This document shows positions 17,182-26,954 of a stretch of DNA of 64,000 nt, in pieces. The notes under the pieces are model-generated. The model was given only the letters and a program-made list of their open reading frames with translations. It did no database searches and had not been told where the DNA came from. The DNA is from Marinobacter confluentis (GTDB lineage: Bacteria; Pseudomonadota; Gammaproteobacteria; Pseudomonadales; Oleiphilaceae). How positions within the stretch are numbered: position 1 is the first letter of the stretch; each line of letters opens with the position of its first letter. Position numbers and translations under genes: made by a program. The DNA is taken from NCBI RefSeq assembly GCF_004785685.1, contig NZ_SRPF01000002.1, positions 868,001 to 932,000 of the forward strand. The letters are read 5' to 3'.

Positions 17182-17499
17182 TTACTTCGGCACAAACCCC
17201 TCCGGCTTATCTTTCAGCCACTCAACAAACGTCCGCAGCTCCTCCACCTCAAGCAGCTTCTCCCGGGTATTGAAATAAAGTCCCAGTTCGAACTCCGACC
17301 GCGCCTTGTGAATGGCGTTATGGCAGGGCCGGCACACCCACAGGGTGCGGGTAATCATGTCTTCTTTGCTGAACAGCTTCTGGAAGCGTTTCTTCCGGTG
17401 GAGGTGTTTGGGAATCAGGTGGTGGCGGGTGAGCTTGCCAACCGGGCGTTCGCAGAGTTCACAGCTTGGTGGCTGATCGGGAAGTCTTGGCATGGGCAA
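17182..17499 (-). CDS. Stand-alone HNH-type zinc-finger nuclease-like protein
   Basis: 105 residues. CxxC (C13, C16), then RHHLIPKH around residues 25-32, then WVCRPCHNAIH further on: the arrangement of HNH endonuclease domains with a structural zinc. Short HNH proteins of this type occur as free-standing chromosomal genes of unclear role; no methyltransferase, recombinase or immunity gene accompanies it. Two ATGs (17499 and 17493) are possible. A REP-like palindrome lies just upstream. Nuclease activity is inferred from the motif only. Confidence 0.75.
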   Translation of the reverse strand: MPMPRLPDQPPSCELCERPVGKLTRHHLIPKHLHRKKRFQKLFSKEDMITRTLWVCRPCHNAIHKARSEFELGLYFNTREKLLEVEELRTFVEWLKDKPEGFVPK

Positions 17500-17505
17500 G
17501 GGTTC

Positions 17506-17540
17506 TGTCGGGTTTCGCCTTTGGCTCTACCCGACCTACG
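17506..17540. repeat. REP-like palindrome, copy A
   Basis: TGTCGGGT ... ACCCGACCTACG, an imperfect palindrome in the 65-base gap between the HNH gene and cnoX. The same ends recur at 31217-31250 and 51956-51994, making a dispersed extragenic repeat family. Confidence 0.75.
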
Positions 17541-17564
17541 TTTGCTGCTGCCTCGGCGGATCAT

Positions 17565-18434
17565 TCAGTGCATCAGGGTATACAGCTTGCGCCGGTAGGT
17601 TCGAACGTCCGGGTTGTTATTACCCAGCTTGTCGAACAGCTCAATCAGGGTGGTTTTGGCCACTTCGTCCTTGTACTTGCTGTCTACCTGCATCAGACGA
17701 ATAAGCAGCTCCATAGCGTCGGCGTTGTTTTCCTGCAGTATGTGATGCAAAGCCAGAAGGTGAAGTGCGTTGGGATCCTTCGGATCTTTATCCAGCGCAT
17801 CCTTCAATTCATGAATCGGCGGCAGTTCGGCGGATGCTTTCAGAAATTTGATGCGCGCCGCCAGCTGCTTGGCCTGGTGCTGCATCTTTTCTTCCGCGGG
17901 CAGGCTGTTGAGTACCTGCTCTGCCGTGTCGATGTCACCCAGCTCGGCCTTCAACTGCGCCAGGTCAATCAGCACTTTCAGGTCTTCCGGGTCGTTGCGG
18001 TTCATTTCAGACAGCACGGCCAGCGCCGCTTCTATATCGCCCTCTTCCCACAGGCGATGGGCCTTATCGTAGGGCGCCTCTTCATCCTTCGGCAGTTCCA
18101 CGTGCTTTTCCAGGATTTTGCGAACTTCGCCCTCCGGCAAGGCGCTGTTAAAGCCGTCTACGGCCTGCCCATCCTTCACCAGAATCACCGTCGGCAGGCT
18201 GCGCACGCCCAGGCTGGCGGTCAGCTGTTCCTGCTGGTCGGCGTTTACCTTGGCCAGCCGGAAGGCGCCTTTGTACTCATCCGCCAGCTTTTCCAGAATC
18301 GGCATCAGCTGTTTGCAGGGGGCACACCACTCAGCCCAGACGTCGATCAGTACGGGGGCTTGGGCGGAAGCTTCCATCACATCCTGCTGGAAGTTCTCCA
18401 TGGTGGCTTCGAATACATGGGGGGAATTCGTCAT
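17565..18434 (-). CDS. cnoX: Thioredoxin-TPR co-chaperone CnoX/YbbN
   Basis: 289 residues, the normal length for the family. The N-terminal thioredoxin fold (residues ~1-110) carries an intact active site, WAEWCAPCKQL, and the cis-proline SLPT. The rest is a TPR-like helical region (e.g. AHRLWEEGDIEAALAVL). The family passes oxidation-damaged substrates to DnaK and GroEL. E. coli YbbN has SxxC in the active site; the CxxC here suggests retained redox activity. It diverges from lon, another protein-quality gene. Confidence 0.9.
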   Translation of the reverse strand: MTNSPHVFEATMENFQQDVMEASAQAPVLIDVWAEWCAPCKQLMPILEKLADEYKGAFRLAKVNADQQEQLTASLGVRSLPTVILVKDGQAVDGFNSALPEGEVRKILEKHVELPKDEEAPYDKAHRLWEEGDIEAALAVLSEMNRNDPEDLKVLIDLAQLKAELGDIDTAEQVLNSLPAEEKMQHQAKQLAARIKFLKASAELPPIHELKDALDKDPKDPNALHLLALHHILQENNADAMELLIRLMQVDSKYKDEVAKTTLIELFDKLGNNNPDVRTYRRKLYTLMH

Positions 18435-18548
18435 TAGGGCACCTGAATGCTGTGAACGGATGAATAACGCTGATTTGCCTCAGGACTTTGGGGCAAATGA
18501 ACGGAATTCAAGTCGTTATCGTACAGCCCACAAGACGGTTTGACACAC

Positions 18549-18576
18549 CTTGAAAAACGCGGGAACGCCGCTAAAT
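18549..18576 (+). promoter_or_regulatory. Possible heat-shock (sigma-32) promoter for lon
   Basis: A perfect CTTGAAA (18549-18555), 13-bp spacer, then CGCTAAAT (18569-18576), which matches 5 of 8 positions of the sigma-32 -10 consensus CCCCATNT. It lies 54 bases before the Lon start. lon is a known heat-shock gene in relatives. Confidence 0.5.
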
Positions 18577-18629
18577 AGCCAGTGGACCGCACCATTTTTC
18601 AGTCTGAACTTACAGGATGCCAGCACTCG

Positions 18630-21080
18630 ATGAACGACGACAGCCGAAACGATTCTTTCGAATCCCTCGACGAAGACATTACCGAGTACATCGGCAAAGA
18701 CGAGAACAGCAAGAGCCTGGTTCTGCCCAAACAGCAGATGCCGCGGCGTATGTATGTGTTACCGGTGTCCAACCGCCCGTTCTTCCCGGCGCAGGTTCAG
18801 CCCATTGTTGTAAACCAGAACCCCTGGCAGGAAACCCTGAAGCGGGTCGGCGAAACCGACCATCGGGTGCTGGGCATCTGCTTTGTGGAAGACAGCGACC
18901 CGGAACAGGCCATTCCCGGTAGTGAAGAACTGGAAACCATCGGCTGCGCCGTGCGCATACATCACGCCCAGGAAGATAACGGCAAGGTGCAGTTCATCGC
19001 CCAGGGCCTTCAGCGTTTCCGCATTACCCAGTGGCTGCGTCGCAAGCCGCCCTACCTGGTGGAAGTGGAATACCCTCAGGAGCCGGAGGAACCGAAAGAT
19101 GAGCTGAAGGCTTACACCCTGGCCATTATCAGCGCCATAAAGGAACTGCTGCGAACCAACCCGCTCTATGGCGAAGAGGTAAAACAGTACCTGTCCCGCT
19201 TCGGCCCGGAAGACAGCTCACCGCTGGCAGACTTTGGCGCCTCCATGACCAGTGCCAAGGGCCCGGAACTGCAGGAAGTGTTGAACACCGTTCCCCTGCT
19301 GCGCCGCATGGAAAAAGTGCTTCTGCTGATGGCAAAAGAGCAGGAAGTCGCCCGCCTGCAGGCTGAAATCAGCGAGGAAGTGAACGACAAGGTACAGAAG
19401 CACCAGCGGGAGTTTTTCCTGAAGGAGCAATTGAAAGTCATCCAGCGCGAGCTGGGCATGGCCAAGGATGACAAGACCGCAGACGCGGAACGCTTCAGCG
19501 ACCGCATGGAAAAACTCCATCCGCCCAAAGAGGTAAAAGAGCGTTTCGACGACGAGCTGCAGAAGCTGCAGGTGCTGGAGCAGGGCTCGCCGGAGTACGG
19601 CGTTACCCGCAACTATCTGGACTGGCTGACCCAGGTACCCTGGGGTATCAGTTCCGAGGACCACTTCGACCTGGCCGCCGCCCGCAAGATTCTGGACCGG
19701 GACCATGACGGCCTGGACGATGTCAAAGACCGCATCGTGGAATTCCTCGCCGAAGGCACTTTCAAGGGTGAAGTCAGCGGTTCCATCCTGCTGCTGGTGG
19801 GCCCGCCAGGCGTTGGCAAGACGTCCATCGGCCATTCGGTGGCGGACGCCCTTGGTCGGGAATTCTACCGGTTCAGCGTGGGCGGCATGCGCGATGAAGC
19901 CGAGATAAAAGGCCACCGCCGCACCTACATCGGCGCCATGCCTGGCAAATTCGTTCAGGCCCTGAAAGACGCCAAGGTTTCAAACCCGGTGATCATGCTG
20001 GACGAGATCGACAAGATTGGCGCCTCTTTCCAGGGTGACCCGGCCTCAGCGCTGCTGGAAACCCTGGATCCAGAACAGAACCGGGAATTCCTGGACCATT
20101 ATCTGGATGTGCGGATGGACCTGTCCAAGGTGCTGTTTATCTGCACCGCCAACCAGCTGGACACCATCCCGCGGCCCCTGCTGGACCGCATGGATGTGAT
20201 TCGCCTGTCCGGCTACATCGCCGAAGAGAAAGTGGCGATCGCCAAACACTACCTGCTGCCCAAGCTGCTGAAGCGGGCCGGGCTGCTGAAAAAGCAGATG
20301 AACATCACCGATGCGGCCATCCGCCAGATCATCGAAGGCTATGCACGGGAAGCTGGCGTGCGCAGCCTGGAAAAACTGCTGCATAAGGTCATCCGCAAGG
20401 GCATTGTGCGACTGCTGGAAAACCCGGACCAGCCGGTCAAAGTCGGCGTCTCTGACCTGACCGAATTGCTGGGCCAGCCCGCCTTCCGCAAGGAAAAATC
20501 CATGAAAGGCATAGGCGTGGTCACCGGCCTGGCCTGGACCGCCATGGGCGGAGCCACGCTTAGCATCGAGGCGTCAAGGGTGCACAGCAGCCAGCGGGGG
20601 TTCAAACTGACCGGGCAATTGGGCGATGTGATGAAAGAGTCCGCCGAGATCGCCCACAGTTATGTGTCCTCGAACCTCAAACGGTTCAAGGGCGATCCGA
20701 CGTTTTTCGACAAATCCTTCGTGCACCTGCATGTGCCCGAGGGTGCCACACCCAAAGACGGCCCCAGTGCCGGCGTCACCATGGCGACAGCATTGCTATC
20801 GATCGCCCGGGGTGAAGCGCCCCAGCAGAATATTGCCATGACCGGTGAGCTGACGTTAACCGGGCAGGTTTTTCCGGTTGGCGGCATTCGCGAGAAAGTC
20901 ATTGCGGCCAGACGCCAGAAGATCAGCAATCTGATATTGCCGGAGGGTAACCGGGGCGATTACGAAGAACTGCCGGGTTACCTGAAAGAAGGCATTACCG
21001 TGAACTTCGCGAAGCAGTACAGCGATGTGTTTCAGGTGTGTTTTGCGGACAAGCCGCGGAAAGGGGCGTCTGTGCATTGA
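18630..21080 (+). CDS. lon: ATP-dependent protease Lon
   Basis: 816 residues from ATG 18630, which fits Lon N-termini ([16 protein letters not shown]); an upstream GTG/ATG frame start would add 16 residues. Order: N-terminal substrate-binding domain (residues ~50-240), coiled-coil segment, AAA+ ATPase with Walker A GPPGVGKT near 390-397, then the protease domain with the Ser713/Lys756 dyad (DGPSAGV and [10 protein letters not shown]). Homohexameric cytosolic protease that degrades misfolded and regulatory proteins. ACAGGA upstream is a modest ribosome site. Confidence 0.97.
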   Translation: MNDDSRNDSFESLDEDITEYIGKDENSKSLVLPKQQMPRRMYVLPVSNRPFFPAQVQPIVVNQNPWQETLKRVGETDHRVLGICFVEDSDPEQAIPGSEELETIGCAVRIHHAQEDNGKVQFIAQGLQRFRITQWLRRKPPYLVEVEYPQEPEEPKDELKAYTLAIISAIKELLRTNPLYGEEVKQYLSRFGPEDSSPLADFGASMTSAKGPELQEVLNTVPLLRRMEKVLLLMAKEQEVARLQAEISEEVNDKVQKHQREFFLKEQLKVIQRELGMAKDDKTADAERFSDRMEKLHPPKEVKERFDDELQKLQVLEQGSPEYGVTRNYLDWLTQVPWGISSEDHFDLAAARKILDRDHDGLDDVKDRIVEFLAEGTFKGEVSGSILLLVGPPGVGKTSIGHSVADALGREFYRFSVGGMRDEAEIKGHRRTYIGAMPGKFVQALKDAKVSNPVIMLDEIDKIGASFQGDPASALLETLDPEQNREFLDHYLDVRMDLSKVLFICTANQLDTIPRPLLDRMDVIRLSGYIAEEKVAIAKHYLLPKLLKRAGLLKKQMNITDAAIRQIIEGYAREAGVRSLEKLLHKVIRKGIVRLLENPDQPVKVGVSDLTELLGQPAFRKEKSMKGIGVVTGLAWTAMGGATLSIEASRVHSSQRGFKLTGQLGDVMKESAEIAHSYVSSNLKRFKGDPTFFDKSFVHLHVPEGATPKDGPSAGVTMATALLSIARGEAPQQNIAMTGELTLTGQVFPVGGIREKVIAARRQKISNLILPEGNRGDYEELPGYLKEGITVNFAKQYSDVFQVCFADKPRKGASVH

Positions 21081-21086
21081 TGGACC

Positions 21087-21581
21087 TCAGGCTTTCGCCT
21101 TCCAGCCGTCCTCCCGAAGCACCGGCCCGACATCCAGAACCGGCGACGCATCAATATCGTCGGCGTCCATCATATTGGCCACTCTTTGTAGCGACGCCAG
21201 GATCATGGTCTGCTCCCACTCCGCCAGGCTCTGGAACTTCTTGATGAAATCCTCCTGCAGCGGCTGGGGCGCGCGGGCAAGAATATCGGCGCCCTCCTCG
21301 GTGAGATGGGCGTGCACCTTGCGCTTGTCCTGGGTACTGCGAACCCGGTAAACCAGTTTGCGATGCTCCAGCCGGTCCAGGATCGTGGTGACCGTGGCCT
21401 GGCTCAGGCTGACCTTGTCGGCAATGGTGCCGATGGTCACCTCTCCCAGATCCCGGATACTGCGCATAATCAGCAACTGCGGCCCGGTCAGCCCCGCATG
21501 CTTACTGAGCCTTTTCGAGTGCAGGTCCGTTGCCCGAATGACACGGCGAAGCGCCACAAGTACACCTTCGTAGTTGTTCAA
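21087..21581 (-). CDS. MarR-family transcriptional regulator
   Basis: 164 residues with a MarR winged helix. VLVALRRVIRATDLHSKRL opens it, LGEVTIGTIADKVSLSQATVT is the recognition region, and DRLEHRKLVYRVRSTQDKRKVHAHLT is the wing. Such dimers usually repress neighbouring or own genes and release DNA on binding a small ligand. It converges on lon and diverges from the TPR gene. Target and ligand unknown. Confidence 0.88.
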   Translation of the reverse strand: MNNYEGVLVALRRVIRATDLHSKRLSKHAGLTGPQLLIMRSIRDLGEVTIGTIADKVSLSQATVTTILDRLEHRKLVYRVRSTQDKRKVHAHLTEEGADILARAPQPLQEDFIKKFQSLAEWEQTMILASLQRVANMMDADDIDASPVLDVGPVLREDGWKAKA

Positions 21582-21622
21582 ATCTTCACTCCCGGGTTCC
21601 AGAAACCAGATTCTTTATACCA

Positions 21623-21633
21623 CTAAGTATTAG
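21623..21633. promoter_or_regulatory. Short palindrome near marR promoter
   Basis: CTAA-GTA-TTAG, within an A/T-rich stretch 42 bases upstream of the MarR-type start. MarR proteins commonly bind such short palindromes over their own promoter; assignment is tentative. Confidence 0.3.
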
Positions 21634-21728
21634 AGGTCTTTGCCGTGGCGAATGCAACCAGCCTTTTTGTTAACGCACTATGATAAGGTCTGCACCGTTT
21701 TGAGTCACAGCAACGGGAAAACTGCCCC

Positions 21729-22640
21729 ATGAGAACCTTTAAAACAGCACTGGCTCTGGTGCTGATCGCGATGTTTCAGCCTCATGCCGTTCTGGCCCAG
21801 GCGCAACCGCCGGAAGATATAGACGCGGAAGACGTACGTGCCCAGCTGGACCATCTGGAAAAGCCAATGTATACCCCGTTCATCGAGCTGTATCTGCTTG
21901 AAGAGAGCAAGGCCCTGCGCAAGGAAATGATGAACACCCGCGCCGAGCTGATCGAAAAGGTGGTGGACAAGGAGCTGTCCGTTGCCGACAAGACCATGTC
22001 CTACGCGACGGACACGGTCACCTACTTCTTCTACCTGATTGCCGGCGCAACCTCGATTCTGGTGCTGATCGGCTGGAATTCCATTCGCGATATGCGGAAC
22101 CAGTTGACCACGCTTGCGGAAAAGCGCGTAAATGAGCTTGTGGTGGAATACGAAAACCGGCTGGAATTTATTGAAGACCAGTTGCGGCAGAAATCGGATA
22201 TCATCCAGCAGAACCAGAAAGACATTGAGCGCACTAACAAGCTGCACTCACTCTGGTTGCAGGCAAGCCAGGAAACGTCGCAGCAGAACAAGATTTCGGC
22301 TTATGACGCCATTCTTGATTTGCGCCCGGACGACGTCGAGGCGCTGAGCTACAAGGCAGACGCGGTGCTGGAAATGCAGGAGCCGCTCTGGGCCATCAGC
22401 CTTTGCCAGCGCGCCCTGAAGCTGGCGCCGGAAAATGGCCACGCGCTTTATCAACTGGCCTGCGCCTACGCCGAAATCGGCCGTTGGGAGGATGCTGTAA
22501 ATACATTGCACAAAGCCGTTACAATCTCCGAGGCGTACAGGGACGATGCTTCAGTGGACCCCAGTTTCTCCGAGCTTCATGAGCATGAAAGCTTCCGGAA
22601 GCTGGTTCACCAGGATGACGAAGACAGCCACGAATCTTGA
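21729..22640 (+). CDS. Exported/membrane TPR-repeat protein
   Basis: 303 residues. A signal sequence (residues ~1-23, ending VLAQ) is followed by an acidic helix, a transmembrane segment near residues 97-115 (FFYLIAGATSILVLIGW), a coiled-coil-like stretch (LAEKRVNELVVEYENRLEFI) and C-terminal tetratricopeptide repeats (DVEALSYKADAVLEMQEPLWA; GHALYQLACAYAEIGRWEDAV). TPRs suggest a protein-protein scaffold at the inner membrane. It precedes livK by 74 bases on the same strand; a functional link with the transporter is not established. Confidence 0.75.
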   Translation: MRTFKTALALVLIAMFQPHAVLAQAQPPEDIDAEDVRAQLDHLEKPMYTPFIELYLLEESKALRKEMMNTRAELIEKVVDKELSVADKTMSYATDTVTYFFYLIAGATSILVLIGWNSIRDMRNQLTTLAEKRVNELVVEYENRLEFIEDQLRQKSDIIQQNQKDIERTNKLHSLWLQASQETSQQNKISAYDAILDLRPDDVEALSYKADAVLEMQEPLWAISLCQRALKLAPENGHALYQLACAYAEIGRWEDAVNTLHKAVTISEAYRDDASVDPSFSELHEHESFRKLVHQDDEDSHES

Positions 22641-22714
22641 CAAGGAATCAGTGGTGGTGTTTGTTTAACCCGTTGGAAACATAAGAAACCCTGACACCTA
22701 ACAGGATATAACGA

Positions 22715-23827
22715 ATGAAAACTTCCATTAAAAAAATCGTTACCGCTGTTGGCGCCACCACCGCGCTGATGGCAGCCGGCCAGGCCGCCGCTGAAATTCG
22801 CATTGGCATCGCCGGCCCGATGACCGGCCCGGTCGCCCAGTACGGCGATATGCAGTTCTCTGGCGCCCGTATGGCCATTGAGCAGATCAACGCCAACGGC
22901 GGCGTCATGGGCGAAGAACTGGTCGCGGTTGAATACGATGACGTCTGCGACCCCAAGCAGGCCGTGACCGTTGCCAACAGCATGGTCAACGAAGGCGTTC
23001 GCTTCGTGATTGGCCATCTGTGCTCCAGCTCTACCCAGCCAGCGTCTGACATCTACGAAGACGAAGGCATTCTGATGATAACCCCGGCGTCCACCAGTCC
23101 GGAAATCACTGAGCGCGGCTACGAACTGGTATTCCGCACCATCGGTCTGGACAGCATGCAGGGGCCGGTTGCGGCCAACCACCTTGCCAGCCTGAACCCC
23201 GAGCGCGTTGCCATCATTCACGACAAGCAGCAGTACGGTGAAGGCATCGCAACTGCCGTGCGCGACACCCTGACTGACGCAGGCGTTGAAGTAGCCATGT
23301 TCGAGGGCATCACTGCCGGCGACAAAGACTTCTCGTCACTGGTAACCAAGCTCAAGCAGGCAGACGTTGATTACGTCTACTACGGCGGCTACCACCCTGA
23401 ACTGGGCCTGATTCTGCGCCAAGCTGACCAGGCTGGTCTGGACGCGACCTTCATGGGCCCGGAAGGCGTTGGTAACAAGGACATCAACTCCATTGCCGGC
23501 GATGCAGCTGAAGGCCTGCTGGTTACGCTGCCGCCGAGCTTTGATCAGAAAGAAGAAAACCAGGACCTGGTCCAGGCTTTTGAAGACAAAGGCGAAGACC
23601 CATCCGGCCCATTCGTCCTGACCTCCTACGCAGCGGTTCAACTGGTTGCTGAAGGCATCGAAGAAGCGGGTTCAAAGGATCCGTTTGATGTGGCCGAGGC
23701 CCTGCGCGCAGGTACTTTCCAGACGCCAATCGGCACCGTTGAGTACAACCAGGCCGGTGATATGGAGTCATTCGAGTTTGTTGTGTACGAATGGCATTCA
23801 GATGGAAGTAAAACTCCGGTAAACTAA
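22715..23827 (+). CDS. livK: Branched-chain amino acid ABC transporter, periplasmic binding protein
   Basis: 370 residues with a Sec signal peptide ending QAAA-EI, then a Leu/Ile/Val-binding protein fold: IGIAGPMTGPVAQYGDMQ near the start, an ANGGVMG segment, and GHLCSSSTQPASDIY as part of the ligand pocket. Two cysteines (VCDPKQ and HLCSS) match the disulfide of LivJ/LivK. It delivers the ligand to the LivHMGF complex encoded downstream. Two hairpins separate it from livH, which would let this protein be made in excess of the membrane parts. Confidence 0.93.
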   Translation: MKTSIKKIVTAVGATTALMAAGQAAAEIRIGIAGPMTGPVAQYGDMQFSGARMAIEQINANGGVMGEELVAVEYDDVCDPKQAVTVANSMVNEGVRFVIGHLCSSSTQPASDIYEDEGILMITPASTSPEITERGYELVFRTIGLDSMQGPVAANHLASLNPERVAIIHDKQQYGEGIATAVRDTLTDAGVEVAMFEGITAGDKDFSSLVTKLKQADVDYVYYGGYHPELGLILRQADQAGLDATFMGPEGVGNKDINSIAGDAAEGLLVTLPPSFDQKEENQDLVQAFEDKGEDPSGPFVLTSYAAVQLVAEGIEEAGSKDPFDVAEALRAGTFQTPIGTVEYNQAGDMESFEFVVYEWHSDGSKTPVN

Positions 23828-23860
23828 GCCAAAATCGTTAAAAAACGGTAATTATGAGAG

Positions 23861-23895
23861 CACCTTCTCACCGCGATCCGGGAGAAGGTGTTTTT
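23861..23895 (+). terminator. Terminator/attenuator hairpin 1 between livK and livH
   Basis: Nine-base perfect stem CACCTTCTC / GAGAAGGTG with a 12-base loop, followed directly by five T. It lies 33 bases after the livK stop and would end most livK transcripts or allow partial read-through into livH. Confidence 0.75.
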
Positions 23896-23922
23896 CTAAG
23901 CTTCTGTTGAGCCTGTATCCAG

Positions 23923-23951
23923 CACCTCCCGCGACCCGGGAGGTGTCTGTT
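23923..23951 (+). terminator. Hairpin 2 between livK and livH
   Basis: Eight-base stem CACCTCCC / GGGAGGTG (7-base loop GCGACCC) followed by TCTGTTTG. It resembles hairpin 1 in stem ends (CACCT/AGGTG) and in the GCGA(T)CC loop, so the pair looks like a tandem duplication. Confidence 0.55.
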
Positions 23952-23988
23952 TGTAGGGGAGGAGGCAGGCTAGCGGAGTCCCAAATCC

Positions 23989-24912
23989 ATGCAAGATCTC
24001 CTTTATTTTATTCAGCAGCTCATTAACGGGCTGACGATTGGCAGCACCTACGCGCTGATAGCCATCGGTTACACGATGGTTTACGGCATCATCGGCATGA
24101 TCAACTTTGCCCATGGTGAGATCTACATGATTGGTGCCTACACGGCATTGATCACCATCACCGGCCTGACTGCCCTTGGCATTGTCTGGCTGCCTCTGAT
24201 CCTGATCGTCGCGCTGATCTGCGCCATGATTGTGTCCAGCTCCATGGGCTGGGCGGTTGAACGGGTCGCCTACCGGCCGGTTCGGGGCAAGCATCGCCTG
24301 ATTCCGCTGATTTCCGCCATCGGTATGTCCATTTTTCTGCAGAATTACGTTCACCTGGCACAGGGCTCCAGCAACATCGGCTTTCCCGCGCTGGTTGAAG
24401 GCGGTTTCCGCTTTGGCCCGGAAGACTCGTTCCAGACCTCAATCTCCTACATGCAGATCATGATTTTTGCGGTCACGCTGGTCTGTATGACCGTGTTGTC
24501 ACTGTTTATCTCCCGATCCAGAATTGGCCGTGCCTGCCGCGCGGTATCGCAGGATCTGGGCATGGCGAACCTGCTGGGCATTGATACCAACCGCATTATC
24601 TCCGCTACCTTCGTGATCGGCGCCGCGCTGGCGGCAGTCGCCGGTCTTCTGCTGGGCATGTACTACGGCTCCATCGACCCGCTGTTTGGCTTCATTGCCG
24701 GCCTCAAGGCCTTTACCGCAGCCGTTCTCGGTGGCATCGGCAGCATTCCCGGTGCGATGCTGGGCGGCCTGATTCTTGGCGTTGCGGAAAGCATGACCTC
24801 GGGCTATCTCAGTGGCGAATACAAAGACGTCGTGTCGTTCAGCCTGCTGATACTGATCCTGCTGTTCAAACCCACCGGCCTGCTTGGCAAACCGGAGGTT
24901 GAGAAGATCTGA
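23989..24912 (+). CDS. livH: Branched-chain amino acid ABC transporter, permease LivH
   Basis: 307-residue polytopic inner-membrane protein. [31 protein letters not shown] is the family start, seen from residue ~13, and a run of glycine-rich helices follows ([19 protein letters not shown]) that contacts the ATPases. Its stop overlaps the livM start (TGATG). One half of the transmembrane pore with LivM. Confidence 0.94.
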   Translation: MQDLLYFIQQLINGLTIGSTYALIAIGYTMVYGIIGMINFAHGEIYMIGAYTALITITGLTALGIVWLPLILIVALICAMIVSSSMGWAVERVAYRPVRGKHRLIPLISAIGMSIFLQNYVHLAQGSSNIGFPALVEGGFRFGPEDSFQTSISYMQIMIFAVTLVCMTVLSLFISRSRIGRACRAVSQDLGMANLLGIDTNRIISATFVIGAALAAVAGLLLGMYYGSIDPLFGFIAGLKAFTAAVLGGIGSIPGAMLGGLILGVAESMTSGYLSGEYKDVVSFSLLILILLFKPTGLLGKPEVEKI

Positions 24913-26183
24913 TGGCTGCTCAAAACTTCAAACATGCGCTGTTCAGCGCCGTTGTAACACTGATTATCTCCTATCCGATTCTGGGCTTTAACCTGGTCAG
25001 TGAAGGCATTTCAGTCCAGCTCGAGGGCGCAGACACCTTTACCCTGGTTGGGGTTTTTGCGGCTGCGGTTGTGGTTTTCCTGTTTCAGCTTTTCCGCGAC
25101 ACCATCATGGGTGGTCTGGGTAAACTCCCGGCTCTTAACCCCATGGCAAACCGGCCGCCGATGCCCCAGAGGAAGCGACTGAAAGTAGAATCCGTTCTGC
25201 TCACCCTGATGCTGATTGGCGCTTTGTTCTGGCCATTCATCGCGTCAAGGGGCGCTGTGGATCTGGCCACGCTGGTTCTGATCTACATCATGCTGGCACT
25301 GGGCCTTAACGTGGTCGTCGGGCTTGCGGGCCTGCTGGACCTGGGTTACGTCGCTTTCTACGCAGTTGGTGCCTACAGCTTTGCCCTGCTGTCCCAGTAT
25401 TTCGGCATATCCTTCTGGTTTGCCCTGCCCATTGGTGCCCTTCTGGCCGCCCTGTTCGGGCTGGTGCTGGGCTTTCCGGTGTTGCGGTTACGGGGGGATT
25501 ACCTGGCCATTGTGACTCTTGGCTTTGGCGAGATTATCCGCATCCTGCTGAACAATATGACCAATCTCACCGGTGGCCCGAACGGCATCGGCGGTATTCC
25601 CGACCCCACCCTGTTCGGAATGGAATTTGGTCGTCGAGTGAAGGAAGAGGGCAACACCTCCTTTCACGAAACCTTCGGCATTGCCTACGCCGGCGAGCAC
25701 AAGGTGATCTTCCTGTACCTGATTGCCCTGGTGCTGGCGGTGATCACGGCTCTGGTTATCCGTCGCCTGATGCGCATGCCGGTTGGCCGCGCCTGGGAAG
25801 CACTGCGGGAAGACGAGATTGCCGCTAAATCCCTGGGGCTGAGTCGCACTGCGGTGAAGCTATCTGCCTTTACCATTGGCGCTTTCTTTGCCGGTTTCGC
25901 CGGTACCGTGTTTGCCTCCAAGCAGGGCTTTATCAGCCCGGAATCATTTGTCTTCCTGGAATCGGCCATCATTCTGGCGATTGTGGTGCTGGGCGGCATG
26001 GGCTCCCAGATGGGCGTTATCCTCGCGGCCATTGCCGTGACTATCCTGCCGGAGCTTGCCCGGGAGTTCTCTGAATACCGGATGCTGATCTTCGGTGCCG
26101 CCATGGTACTGATGATGGTGTGGCGGCCCCAGGGTCTGCTACCCATGCGACGCATTCACATTGAACTCAAACCACAGGGGTGA
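24912..26183 (+). CDS. livM: Branched-chain amino acid ABC transporter, permease LivM
   Basis: 423 residues. An N-terminal extension with extra membrane segments precedes the LivM core ([29 protein letters not shown]). [18 protein letters not shown] is the cytoplasmic coupling loop to the ATPases, and GGMGSQMG follows. Translation is coupled to livH by a 1-base overlap; livG starts 6 bases after its stop. Confidence 0.94.
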   Translation: MAAQNFKHALFSAVVTLIISYPILGFNLVSEGISVQLEGADTFTLVGVFAAAVVVFLFQLFRDTIMGGLGKLPALNPMANRPPMPQRKRLKVESVLLTLMLIGALFWPFIASRGAVDLATLVLIYIMLALGLNVVVGLAGLLDLGYVAFYAVGAYSFALLSQYFGISFWFALPIGALLAALFGLVLGFPVLRLRGDYLAIVTLGFGEIIRILLNNMTNLTGGPNGIGGIPDPTLFGMEFGRRVKEEGNTSFHETFGIAYAGEHKVIFLYLIALVLAVITALVIRRLMRMPVGRAWEALREDEIAAKSLGLSRTAVKLSAFTIGAFFAGFAGTVFASKQGFISPESFVFLESAIILAIVVLGGMGSQMGVILAAIAVTILPELAREFSEYRMLIFGAAMVLMMVWRPQGLLPMRRIHIELKPQG

Positions 26184-26189
26184 CGGATA

Positions 26190-26945
26190 ATGCTTGAAGT
26201 TAAAGATCTGTCGATGCGCTTCGGCGGGCTCCTGGCGGTTGACCAGGTCTCGCTGGACGTAAAGGAACACGAAATTGTGGCCATCATCGGCCCCAACGGC
26301 GCAGGTAAGACCACGGTTTTCAACTGCATGAGTGGCTTCTACAAGCCCACCGGCGGCAAGATTGTGTTTGAAGGCCAGGAAATCCAGGGCAAACCGGACT
26401 ACAAGATTTCCCGGCTTGGCCTGGTGCGTACCTTCCAGCACGTGCGCCTGTTCAGCAAGATGACGGTGGTGGAAAACCTGCTGGTAGCGCAGCATCGCCA
26501 CCTCAACACCAACCTGCTCTCCGGTATTCTGAATACCCCGAACTATCGGGAGAAAGAGCGTAAATCCCTGGACCGCGCTGCCTATTGGCTTGACAGGGTC
26601 GGGCTGACCGACATGGCCAACCGTGAAGCCGGCAACCTGGCCTACGGCCAGCAGCGGAGGCTGGAAATTGCCCGCTGCATGGTCACCGAGCCCAAGCTGC
26701 TGATGCTGGACGAGCCCGCAGCCGGTCTGAACCCGGCCGAGACCAAGGAGCTGAACCAGCTGATCATCAGCCTCAAGGAAGACTACAACGTGTCCGTTGT
26801 TCTGATTGAGCACGACATGAGCCTGGTTATGGACATATCGGACCGGATCAACGTCATCAACCAGGGCCGGCCGCTTGCCAGTGGCACGCCGGACGAAATC
26901 CGTCGCAATGACGACGTTATCAAAGCCTATCTGGGTGAGGCCTGA
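26190..26945 (+). CDS. livG: Branched-chain amino acid ABC transporter, ATPase LivG
   Basis: 251 residues. Walker A GPNGAGKT, an AYGQQRRLEIAR signature region (the C-loop reads YGQQRR rather than LSGGQ, normal for LivG), Walker B LLMLDEPAAGLNP, and the switch histidine in IEHDM. It pairs with LivF to power import. Confidence 0.95.
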   Translation: MLEVKDLSMRFGGLLAVDQVSLDVKEHEIVAIIGPNGAGKTTVFNCMSGFYKPTGGKIVFEGQEIQGKPDYKISRLGLVRTFQHVRLFSKMTVVENLLVAQHRHLNTNLLSGILNTPNYREKERKSLDRAAYWLDRVGLTDMANREAGNLAYGQQRRLEIARCMVTEPKLLMLDEPAAGLNPAETKELNQLIISLKEDYNVSVVLIEHDMSLVMDISDRINVINQGRPLASGTPDEIRRNDDVIKAYLGEA

Positions 26946-26954
26946 GGAACTATC

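Noticed and set aside
21729..22640. TPR protein as part of the liv transporter
   Set aside because: Adjacent and same strand, but with no known family link; the gap and lack of ABC-transport motifs do not support it.
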